Both the position numbers and the translations under genes were made by a program. Under the pieces are notes generated by a model. It was not told the origin of the DNA and ran no database searches. It was given only the letters and a program-made list of their open reading frames with translations. Positions 24,289 through 35,150 of a stretch of DNA of 64,000 nt are shown here, piece by piece (the stretch's first letter is position 1; each line of letters begins with the position of its first letter). This DNA comes from Armillaria gallica (Eukaryota; Basidiomycota; Agaricomycetes; Agaricales; Physalacriaceae): the NCBI GenBank assembly GCA_037576215.1, contig JBANDB010000022.1:186001-250000 (forward strand), written 5' to 3'.

Positions 24289-25600
24289 ATGCCCGCTCTT
24301 CGCACCCGCGATGCCCAATGCCAATCCCGATGTAAGTGCAATATCAGTTCGCGTTAAACATTAGGAAAGGGAAAGCCTGACCTTCAATTGCAGCACTCGA
24401 AGTGACCACGGACACCCCCCAGCCACCCACCCTCGCCATAATCTCGCCCACACCCCGCGCCTTCACGTTCCCTACATCCCACAACCTCACCGACAGTCCT
24501 TACTCCTCCCCCTCCCCCTCCACCTCGCCCTTTGAACTCGCCTGCAGCACGTCCCCCTCCTCCTACCGCACCCTCTCCCCCGCCACCTCCTCCCCGAGCC
24601 CCACCTCCCGCCGTCCCAAAAAGGGCGACGAAGACTACATCAAACGCCCCGAGAACGCGTTCATCCTCTTCCGCCGGAAATGCTGCGAAGACCGCCAAGA
24701 CACCACCACGAAGAAACAGCGCCAGGCGGACCTCTCCAAGACGATCTCGCAGCAGTGGAAGGGCCTCTCCGCGGAGGAACGGCAGTACTGGGAGCAGCTC
24801 GCAAAGGAGAAGAAGAAGGAGCACGAGCAGATGTACCCCAATTATGTATATCGGCCGCAGCGCACGAAGAAGGCGGGGGCGGCGAAGAAGAGTGGTGGGG
24901 GGAGAAGGGAGAGCGTGGATTCGGAGTACATGTCGTTTGTGCTCCCGATGCGCCAGCACGGTCGCTCGTCGTCCGCGCCGAGCCCGTACCAGTCCATCCA
25001 GGTGCCCAACGTGTACATGCCAGCACCCTCGTGCCCGACATCGCCCTCGTTGTTGCCCATGATCAGCGCCAGCAGGCGCTCCTCCGACGTCGGGTTCGAC
25101 TTCCAGCCCGCGACGTATTACGAAGCAAGTCTTCAGGTGAGTGTGGTCCGAATAACCCCGAGTGCGCTGAGCTAACCGTGCTGTGTTAGGCCCCAGAATA
25201 CGTATACGACGGAGGAGGAGGGCTCACGAACACGATCACGAACGAGCTTCTCCCACCCGCGCAGATCATCTCGCCTCCTTCCTCCATCTGCTCCTCCCCA
25301 CGCTCCGGCCCGTTCACGCCCCAGTACACGCCCCCCTCGTCGCTCGAACAAGAACAGGCCGAGCTAGACCTCAACATGCAAATCTTCGACGCCAACTCGT
25401 GGTGGGGCTCCCAAGACAGCACCTGCTCGTCGTTCTCTCCAGACGACTTCGACATGAACGCTATCCCGCCGATAGACCTCGGCATGCCAAAGTTTCACGG
25501 CGTGGTCGACGATTATCCGGGTTCGTACGCGTTTGATTTCGACAGCGGTGCCGGAATGTTGCCAGTTGATGATGGACAAGGTCACGGGTTCGGGCTTTGA
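24289..25600 (+). CDS. HMG-box transcription factor
   Basis: The three exons join(24289..24331, 24394..25136, 25190..25600) give 398 aa. Both introns are GT-AG and keep phase. The N-terminus is MPALRTRDAQCQSR, followed by a Ser/Pro/Thr-rich segment. The HMG box spans residues about 96-170, with IKRPENAFILFRRKC, ISQQWKGLSAEERQYWEQLA and YPNYVYRPQR. RPxNAFxLFR and the later Trp and Tyr residues mark a sequence-specific (MATA/SOX-like) box. The acidic, Pro-rich C-terminus suggests an activation domain. The layout resembles Agaricomycete pcc1-type HMG factors linked to mating and fruiting; that link is inference. It is convergent with BUB3. Confidence 0.9.
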
Positions 25601-26810
25601 AAGACGCTGCGCGTCCTTCAAACTCTTTATTTTATTTTCCCCTTCTTTCCAAGGTTGTGGTGTGGACTACTTTATTCCCTTTCCCTCTTTACGCTCCGCG
25701 TTGTACAACTCGCCCAACCTTTACGTTCTGTTGTACCATCATTGCCTGACACGTCTTACGATTATTTTGATTACGAACCGTACTTACCTTTATTCCCCCC
25801 CTCTCCATACCCATCGTACACTTATTCCTAAGACAATAAAGTCGTCTCGTTCAAGAACGAACAATAAAAAAAAACACAACCATCGGAGAAAACTCGGCCC
25901 TGGAAAACAATAAAAAGTCAAAAGCCAAAAAAACTCCGATAGATGCCCCAAAATCCAGATTAGGAAAGTACAAACAAATGAGAACGTCAACTCCGAGTGA
26001 GCGGTTTCTCTTGGGAAATGAATTCTAGTGTGGCGGACGATGGTAAGAAAAAGGAAATTTGAACGGAAAACTTGAAATTAAAAATGAAAATGAAAGAGAC
26101 AATAACGTGTCGAGTCGTGGGCGGGGCTATGGTCGGGCATGACTCGACTTGAGCCTCGTGCCATAAGGGGTGACTTTGTTTATCCTGGGAATCAAGGCAC
26201 AAAGAGTATCAGTAAGGAAATCTGAAGGCCAGAGGCGTACGGCCGTCTAAGGACCTCTCATATTGAGGCCGACGCGAGTCTCGAGAAAATGGTGGCGGGA
26301 CCCTGCTCGTGAGACCGAGCTATGAAATGTTGCATTGTTGATGGTGGTGGTGGATTATCCCGAGCAGGAGGTTCCCGAGTCACTAATGCCCTAAAGCCAT
26401 GTTAATGAGCGGAGGCGAATGAACGAATGGTGCCTACCGATTTTGTATGAGGGACAAGGGAAATACCGGTTGCAGGACGGGAGATGGAGGAAGAGAAGGA
26501 AGCGAAACAGCAGAGAGACGCCCAGCAGCCTCGTCTTCATATACCCTGCCCACGCCTTGACCGCGTGGCAACCGAATGGAACACGGGCGCTCGCGACGAG
26601 CCAATAATGGATCCTTGACGCCTGGGCAGAAAGAAAGGAAAGGACCTGCTCTTGCATCGAACCAATCGCCTTTTGAAGTATCCAAGAACAAAGGAAAGGA
26701 CACAAAGGACAGAACAAAGGAAAGCATACCCTCCCTGCACCTCATCGACATCGTCATTGTTCTCCAAAAACACAACAAATGGTTTGTCACGAGCGTACAT
26801 ACAACAAGCA
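25601..26810. other. Convergent 3' intergenic region between the HMG gene and BUB3
   Basis: Several AATAAA polyadenylation-type signals follow the HMG gene (near 25836, 25864 and 25909). A run of A at about 25866-25873 follows. Frames on the minus strand towards 26391 are read-through of the last BUB3 intron and its 3' side. No other gene is seen. Confidence 0.6.
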
Positions 26811-28149
26811 CTACGCCTGCTTCGGCTGCACAGACAAACGTCAGCCACGAGACCGCAGAAAAGAGCAAATACACACACCTTAATATCGTCCCCTAGCCTC
26901 TTCACCGTCAGCGCCGGCCTCTCCGCCGTCTTGGCCCCCGCCTCGCCCTCATCCCACGTATACGAACTCGCAATCGCCAGCCTACTCCCATCACAACTAA
27001 ACGCGACGCTCGACACGGGATTATTGAACTTGTTCAGCTGCCTCAGCCGTTTCTTCGCTTTCGGGTCCCAGATGGAGACGATGCCGTCCGAGCCTGCCGA
27101 GGCGAACATGTTGTACCTACCAGGAAAAAGAAGATTAGAATAAAAGGAGGACAGAAGGGAAAGCGAACGCACGTAGGATGGAACGCCAGGGCATTTACAG
27201 GCCAGACATGGTCGACGCCCTCAATGGTCTGCCTATGACACTTGAACGCGTACTTGTTCGCCTGCACCTCTGGCGACGCATCGAAATACTCCACGGCGAT
27301 CCTCCCCTCCGTCGACGCCATCGCATACCCTACCCGCCTCATCATCAGCGTACGCCCATATCCAAAAAAGAAAAACTCAAACTCACCTTCCCCATTGGCC
27401 ATACACGCCAACGACCTCGTCAAATACTTCAAACTGCTCTCCCTCTCCTGCAACGGCGCCTCCATCCTCCGCGTATCATATATCCGCACCAACCGACTCG
27501 CCATCGCCAGCACGAGCATGTGCCCCACAATATCAACGTGGTACACCCGCTCCGGCATCGTCTCGCACGTCTGCTGCGGCGCGTCCGCGCGCGGGTCCCA
27601 GAACCGGAGCGTGCGGTCCCACGAGGCGGTGATCAGCGCGTTTTTGGAGGCGGACCACACCATCGAGGAGATCGAGTCGTCGTGCACGCCTAGGGGGGTC
27701 GTCTTTTCGGTTTCTAGGGCTAGGCTACAGGGGATGGGAAGGGGGTTAGGAAGGGGAAGGGAGAGAGGGAAGGAGACGTACTGCCGGACGGTGCAATCCA
27801 GCCCACCGCTATACGCGTTCGTACCATCCGACCAACAACAGCTCAGCACCGCCGCCCGATGGTCGAATTTCACTTTTTGCTCGTTAGGCTTGTCTGTATC
27901 GCCCGTATCGTAGAACCGCACTGTCTGCAAACCCGCTTTCTTCAGTCAAGTCGACGCGTGTAGCCGAGACGCGACTTACCGTGTCCCAAGACGACACTAG
28001 CAGATGCTCGGGGTTCGTAGGTGAGAACCGCACTTGGGAGATACTGTCAAAGGGGGGCGATTGGAGCGTCCATTGTGTGGGGTCTGTAGAGCGGGTCAGT
28101 CGGAGTCGTCATGGGAGAGGTGGACGCGTTTTTTTACTCTACCTGCCAT
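26811..28149 (-). CDS. BUB3: Mitotic checkpoint protein BUB3
   Basis: There are seven exons: complement(26811..26825, 26879..27116, 27173..27329, 27387..27724, 27782..27924, 27980..28083, 28143..28149), 333 aa; human BUB3 has 328. All introns are 53-60 nt GT-AG. It is a seven-bladed WD40 propeller that binds GLEBS motifs of BUB1 and BUBR1/Mad3 at kinetochores in the spindle-assembly checkpoint. Diagnostic stretches are VSSWDTTVRFYD, SASWDRTLRFWDPR-type strands, ESSLKYLTRSLACM, EGRIAVEYFDASPEVQ, YAFKCHR, and GSDGIVSIWDPKAKKRL followed by LAIASSYTWDEGE. GRxAVEYxDxSPEVQ with KYAFKCHR separates BUB3 from the related RAE1. The first exon is 7 nt (ATGGCAG) and the last 15 nt. Confidence 0.95.
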
Positions 28150-28489
28150 GGAGGTCGAAAAGATGAGACTGTTTGGACTTGTTTCAAATGGGGCGCAAAA
28201 GCAAATAGCGTGGACGGCGGGATCCGGTCCGAGTAGCCGGTCCATAGTGTCTCCTTCTCAAGTCTTTCTACAATCATTATCTTGTTCTTGTCATCAATAT
28301 AACACTCGCGCGCGCCGCCGCCGTGGATGTGATAAGTCTCAGCGTATATGCTGGCTTCACAATACTCCCTTTCCAATGTTCTAAATTGCCTCTGAGTCGC
28401 AATGACATACCACTTTCGATGATCCTCGTCTCTTCTCTTGAGTCTTGTCAGGTAATGATCAACTTGCCTCGGCACCGTCTAGCTACTAC

Positions 28490-29440
28490 GTCTCTATTCT
28501 CTGGTGTCTCCACGTTTACCCTCCCTTCGATAGCGATAATATTGGCTTCATCGAATTGCTCCCTCAGTCTACGCTTCCTACTGAAATATTCCTTCCCTCG
28601 TTCCTTTCAACATTGACACCAAGAGTCCTGTACGAGCTTTCGATATAACGAGCCATACTTTGCAGTTTCATTATTCTCTGTCCACTTTACCTTCCGGTGG
28701 GTTGGAACCCCCACTTACTCGCTCGTTCGTCAGTATTTTTAAAACCTGATTCCTAACCGATGAACGCTTTAGTCACTCCAAAAGAGTCGACATCCCTCTT
28801 CGAATTGGCACTTTCGTTCATCAGAGCTGGAAAGATATTCTCCCTGCCCCACACGTTTTCCCTGCGCGAACTCGAACTCAGAATGGGACAACTTACCCAC
28901 CATCATTAGCACAAGAACCACTCATTCTTCTCCCGGGCCACTTGTCTCGGGATTCTCTTCATATATGCCTATATTCTGCGATGTCCTCACTTTTATACTT
29001 TCTTTCATAACGAGAATATTGGCTTCATCGGATTGCTCCCCTCCAGTGCCTCCACGCTTCCTGCTGAAACATTCCTTCCCCTCCTTCCTTTCTTCTATTT
29101 TATTCATCGACCAACATCAGGAGGCCTGTGAGCTTCCGATACAATGAGCCATACTTTTCAGTCTCGCTATCTTCTTCCCGTAATGGCTTCCAAAACGTCG
29201 TGGTGTGGAACCCTATTTACTTCCCTCCCCCTTACAGATCCCTCGTTCCTCTGTATTTTAAATCCTGACTCCCTTCTTATTGTACTTATCCTAGGCTCCA
29301 AAAGAATAGATAACCCTCTGCGAACGGGCACTCTCATCAAAGTCAGATGACTATTCTCTCTACATAACACTTCTTTCAAACGCGACCTCAGAAAGGGACA
29401 AGTTACCCACCATCATTAACACAAGAACTTCTTCTCATCC
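28490..29440. repeat. Tandem duplication of a roughly 470-bp unit
   Basis: Two adjacent direct copies run from about 28495 to 28930 and from about 28970 to 29440. They share, in order, AATATTGGCTTCATCG, CTTCCTACTGAAATATTCC/CTTCCTGCTGAAACATTCC, CGAGCCATACTT/TGAGCCATACTT, TTTTAAAACCTGA/TTTTAAATCCTGA and ACTTACCCACCATCATTA/AGTTACCCACCATCATTA. Divergence is perhaps 20-25 percent with indels. No gene is recognised in either copy. The unit lies just upstream of BUB3. Confidence 0.75.
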
Positions 29441-30029
29441 TTCTCCCTTCGTCTCGGATTTCTCTTAATATAGTGTCTCCTTATCTCATCGCTGACTACT
29501 CGGCTCTAATTAACCCCCTCGCCCAGGGTCTACACGGGGATCTTGTAAATCAGGGTAACCAGAGTCTGAGATTCGTACATCCTTCCATACAGCACAGCAT
29601 CCCTCTTGAAATTAATGACCGCCACACCATCTCCCGCTACCTCCGTCCCTTCCAAGAAGAAACCCACCCAGAGCACATATGTATCCCGAAAGATCAAATC
29701 GCCTCCCACGGATTTTCATTACACCAAAATGCTCGCTCCCGAAATCTCAGGGACTAGCCTAAGATCAGAAAAACTCAGCCTCTTTCTGATGGTACGTCCT
29801 TCCTTGTAGTTACACTCGTGTTCGAGTACAGACACACACTCTCTTTATTACATAGCATTCAGAGATAAATGTTACGGCCATGAAGTTCGCTCCCGACACT
29901 CAACGAGGACGGCAGGATCGGGAGTTACAGAAAAAAGAAAGAAGTCGATGCGCCTCGTGGAGAGGTTGATAAACTAGGCACAACGCGAAATCCGAGACAT
30001 CCCGCTGCTAAACGCACGGCAGTAATATT
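29441..30029. other. Spacer between tandem duplication and arm B
   Basis: One + frame (29473-29757) contains no recognised motif. I see no gene, RNA or repeat of note. Confidence 0.4.
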
Positions 30030-33000
30030 CCAACTTTCAAGCGGAGCAGAGCTTGTTGCGTTGACATGTCGGAGGAGATCATCCTTATCTGCGAGAGGAC
30101 AATAAGATAAAACATACAACACAGAAGCCACTTGCAAGCACACCTTCGGTGCACTGAAGGTACCGGCTTCCACGCTCGAGACCTTAGCAACACGTGGCAA
30201 CAACGAACAATCCAACCTTATCTTGTGTATTTGTTCGAAAGACGAAACGAGCACTCGCACGGCTGATCGTAACTCTAGACATCCCTGAAGCGGGGAGGGG
30301 GGGACCCACAACGGCATGTAGGTCCACGATGATCTGCGTTCTATTAGTAGCACTAGCGCCCGCCACACGCGTGGAAAGGGGATCTCGGTTGGTAGGCGCC
30401 GAGCGGGAGATCGACATACCCAGAATGGACTTATACCGACAAGGTGATCGACGACCTCGTGGAACATCTTCTGGAATTCAGTCGCTGCATATCGCGGGAA
30501 GACACGAGACTACGACCGACACTGGTAGCTTCAAACGTCACTTTCGCCTCTGTGTACGAATATGGGCGCTTCATTCTTGGGCGGCGCAATCGGGGAAAGG
30601 AGCCTGATCGGCATCGTGCTTCCCTGACAGGGAAGGTCAGCAATAGGACATGCAAATGAAAAGAAGAGAGCCACGAAGCGGGGGTGTGTTGTAGATGCTT
30701 GCTGCTTGACGCGTGAACCACAGTGAGGAGGGGAATTTCGACGTCGGCGGCCATCGTATTGTAGCCTCTACATGGAAAATACAAGACACTTACGTACGCA
30801 ACACAGCAAATTGGCCTAGCCATCTATACATGTCTCCACTTTTTGCGTGTTAAACACACAGAAGTGAATTCCTTCACACCCTCTTTAAATCATAGCGTCA
30901 ACGGAAATGAACAAAACAGCCAACGACACGTACCTTTGGCAATCGTACGGTCACTATTCAATGTCCGACTCAAGAGAGCAAGCATATTTAGAAAGACCAA
31001 GTGTCTTCGACTCCGCGCGAACAAGCTAGGCGACAGGAATCAGCGTCTGAAGAAAGAAACGTACGTAGGACGCGGCGTACATACAGATTCTTCGAGCCAC
31101 AATAATGCGGTTTGGAATAGATTTGGACCTTCCGCTTAGTCTGGGATTGCAGTTCGAGAGCAAGGTGAAAAGAGAACGATATTACGGATGGAGCCTACGT
31201 TCCGACGAAAATCAGATCGATATTCGTAGAGAGACTAAGTCACGCACTGCGGAGTCGGTGCCTTCACATTGCAGATCGGTATCTAGGACCGTTAACGCAT
31301 AGTCATGGACCATTCATATAGCCTTTGGTGATGTAAAGAAAATCTGAGACTCGAATATTAGAAAACGACATCTGGCAGAAATTTACGTTACGCACCGTGA
31401 ACTAGCCCGAAGCCTCTAGTGCATGCTTGACGTGCTTAGCTTCGCACAGGAAATATTAGCGCACCCGCCATGCTGTGAAAAAGGCAAATTGTCAGTTCCA
31501 AAACAAAATGTGTCAAGGCCTACGCGGGCTTACCCGGCTCGATTCGACAACGTTAAGAGCGCAAATAGCTTTCCAACGCTTCAAGAAGAGAGCATCTTTG
31601 CCATGGAGCGTCGTTGAATATGGTCATGGTGGTCGTTGTACAGCTGGCAGCCGCGGCGGCCGATGACAAATCGTTGCACAGCCACGGTCGCGTCGTTCTA
31701 CCGCCCACTACATATGCTGCTCGATAGAGACCTAACCGCGTGTTCTTACGCGTCTTATGTCGACAAATGTGAGTGACTTTGTATTAGCCTCCATTACCAG
31801 CCCTATTGACTCCGCAAACAGCCTCACCCATATATCCAGTCTGCAACGCACTGACAGGGAACCAATGCAGTAAAGCGGCGTAGCTGTGAACCTTCACTAA
31901 TGGTAGTCACAAAAATCCTCAAGTAACATGGCAATCCAGGATCAAGATTATCAGTACCTTATCCTCAATGGGTGGACAATGGACGGAAGTATTGATTATA
32001 TCAGATTCAAATTGGTACCTCATTTAAAGCTTTGGAAAACACGTAGGGAAAAGGTCTGAACGCGCGAACGACTGTTTAATGTACGTGGGAAGTGTTTGAC
32101 GCGTCGGTCCCGCGACCGCGACCCAGTCATCGTACCAAACAAGACAACTGCGAACCTGTAACGGCAGTCGTATTGACGCAATCCCCTTTCTCAATGTTTG
32201 ACGTGCTCCGCGGCCCCAACGATTACATGTCGACATGAAATGGCTGGGTACCAATTTCCTCTCTAGGCGTACAATGTACTAACTCACATAGATTTGCCGC
32301 TCGAAGGGCAATCAGCAATCACCCAATTTATTTGGATACATTCAATCTCTAACAAGGTACCGGCAGGGGCTGAGAAATTGTATACGAAGGGAAAAGTCTC
32401 GCAGGAAAACAATACATGGTAGGTGCCTAATCTTTCGGACGCACCTATGAGCTCGAGAACAGGTCTGCACGTGCAACATTTCAGGGAACTTCACTTCGTA
32501 CCGGAGGTAATTTGACCATTACAAGTAATCTGACTCAGTCAGTACGTGAGAAATCACGCGCCCGCTACACATCATCTTCCTGCAGAAGAACCAATTATTC
32601 TTGGGCTAGAATATCATTGGTCAAGCCTCAGGAAACCCCGCGACTGTTAGAACGGCAATCTGCTCGTTACTGCCCTACAATTGATTTCCTCCCGATGATC
32701 TAGCTTGCCGATTCCGCGACATACCGCACTCCGCCGCCTTAGATAATAGACCCCCCACCCCTGAAGCATGCTTCTGCAGGAACAATCCTCCCGCGAAATC
32801 GGAAATACACCACGAAAACAAAATTAGGCCATACCAATCCCTCGTAGTTCTCTTGGATGGAATGTTGGCACACGTCGCGGAAAGAACCATTTCTCAAGTG
32901 CCAGGTCTGAAGGAAAGCATCCAGTCCCCCATGCTAGAAGATCAACTGGAAGATGCATTAATCTGACATGCCATATTGAGTGATATCACCGGGCAGAGTC

Positions 33001-35150
33001 AGGGTCATCAATGATCACTCGGAATGTCATAACACGCGCCTCCGTTTTTTCTTCCCACGTCGCTGCAGAATGACTCAGAACGCGCCCCGTCTTTGGAAGT
33101 CAACGAGTTAAGGTGAGAATATATTATGTTTGCCATGTGATGCTTTTGATTGACACCGCGTCATATTTTTTACAGTTATCACTTCTCCTTCCTGGAATTT
33201 GGTGCCCCAATAATCTTCTCGGTCGTCAAGGCTCCGACGTTATGGATCTGCTACTACAATCAAAAGTAATAATAGGTGTGTCCTTTTGTATTACTCTTTA
33301 TCCGTGAGTCGCATGTCATTTTGATGAAGAAATACATCCAGCTGGTCATCAGACTCGTCTGCACACTTTCGGAGACGAGCATGTCTTGCGCCGATCGAAC
33401 TTGTAGCGTCGCTCGGGTGTTATGACGCGTCTCGAGCCTGGACTCCACCCTGCCACAATCAATAAGTGTACCTGGGCTTATTTCTTTGTTCTCCTTCGCC
33501 ACACCGATCTTCAGCGGCGAATTTATGCCGCTGTACCGTCAGTCAGGGCCTTATCCCCCTTCCGGAAACCTTGATTTTTTGTATGACTCGACGGTGCGCC
33601 AATCGCGGATGGATTCCAAATTAGTTGGCAGCATTCTGCTCGAATTTCCTGGAACGTGGTCTCGTTGAACCCATCCCCATCCCCGCATCCCCTTCTGGTG
33701 GGCAGTAAGCGGCAGTCTTTACTCGAGGCGTCAACTCTTTGAACATACTCTTTTCAGCAGCTTGTTTATGAACCCGTTCGCGAGGTTGATATATCCGCTC
33801 TTCATCAGCGCCTTCGGTCCCCTCGCAAAATCCGGATTTATGGATCCTATTGTCCTCACCTCGTAGAAGCAGCTGTTCCATGTTCGGCGGGGCGTTCGAC
33901 GACATCTGGGCGGCGATGGCGGCGGCGGCGTCATCGAACTCTACACTATCGACGCGAATGCTATCATCATTGAAGCGTGCCAGGCACCAAATAAGTTGTC
34001 CGCCACTCACATGATTCCATCATTTGTTCTTCTGGAGGCAGTGCACCATGTTCATTGTCAACGATGGCGTAGGCGTGTTGATTTCTCCTTGTAACTTCCA
34101 GATATGGGGCAACTACTAAATGTTACGTTTGGATTTCCGTACTGGCTTCGCCATGGAGCTCCTCGACTTATGTTGTTAATCTCCGCAGTATGCGGCTTTG
34201 TGGCGACGTCTATGTGCACTCGTTTCTAGAGGTATTAGTAGTCCCGCCTGAGTGCAACTCTAACTTAAATCGTAGGAAGTCCTCTCGCGCTGTAGACATT
34301 GGAGAACTCTTACGTCTTTAAGTCGTCCGGGTCTCGCTTACTCCGTTCTCTTGTTCTAGATACTTTGGCCGGATCAACGGAGCCGAAATCCGCGGTGCTC
34401 TGCAATGGCACCCGTCGCCAGCATAGACTCGTATGATGTCGATGAGTCTTGACTGGATGTCAATTGTTCCGCGGCTATGGTTCCTTATCTGATCTGCCCC
34501 CGTCCCCGAGCCAACCCCACATTCCAATGCCACCATCAGGGCTCGCTATGTTCACCCTAACCTTTCCCTGCTTTTGGTCAGATTCAATTCTAGCCGCACT
34601 CGGATCTTTCGCGGTGGTAGTCCAAATATACCCTGTACCCCGACACCAACTCCCGACTCTCTCATCGATACTAATTTGCATCCGTTCTCTCTACCCGTAC
34701 TAGCCTCCATCTAGGACCGTGATAACTATTTCACGTTTGCTGCTAGAATGTTGATACGCTAATGTTCAATGTAGCTCACAATCTTGTCTCGACCTTCGTA
34801 TGAACCTCTAACATGACCTACTAAACGTGTAAAGAACACGGAATATTCTTCAACTGATTCTCCGGTTAGTGAATGCTTGAGCCCTTGACAAATATGCTGC
34901 GTGTTTTCCTTGGAAATGCAACGTGTCCCACCAATCAATGAGCATGTGCACTGTAATCACATGGAAACTTGTTTCCCTATCCTCTCCTTGTATGTTCCGC
35001 GATGTCTTCAAATTTACCTTCAAAGTTCAATCGAACGACAAGATTTCTTCCTTCCTTTGCTCCATCTTGCCCTCTACATTCTACAGACATGATCATCTCC
35101 CTCAATCTACATGAGAGAATTGATATTTTCATCTGATGCCGCTTACTTTA
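30030..35150 (-). repeat. Arm B of the long degenerate inverted repeat
   Basis: Arm B is the inverted counterpart of 7900-14200, separated from it by about 16 kb that includes the HMG and BUB3 genes. Shared DNA is listed under arm A. Protein-level traces kept in both copies include LxYCxLADKD (minus strand near 30080-30110, against 14105-14135 in arm A), GGLFLQKH with AECGxxRxR (minus strand near 32705-32800, against 10418-10505), and FLEFGAPxIFSVVKAP (plus strand near 33190-33235). It lacks the mariner-type element present in arm A. It is about 1.2 kb shorter, partly because of that. The family is not recognised. Confidence 0.75.

Noticed and set aside
24384..25189. Long overlapping frames of Gly/Arg/Pro-rich protein on both strands over the HMG gene
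   Set aside because: They are shadows of GC-rich HMG coding sequence. Only one frame carries the HMG box and consistent splicing.
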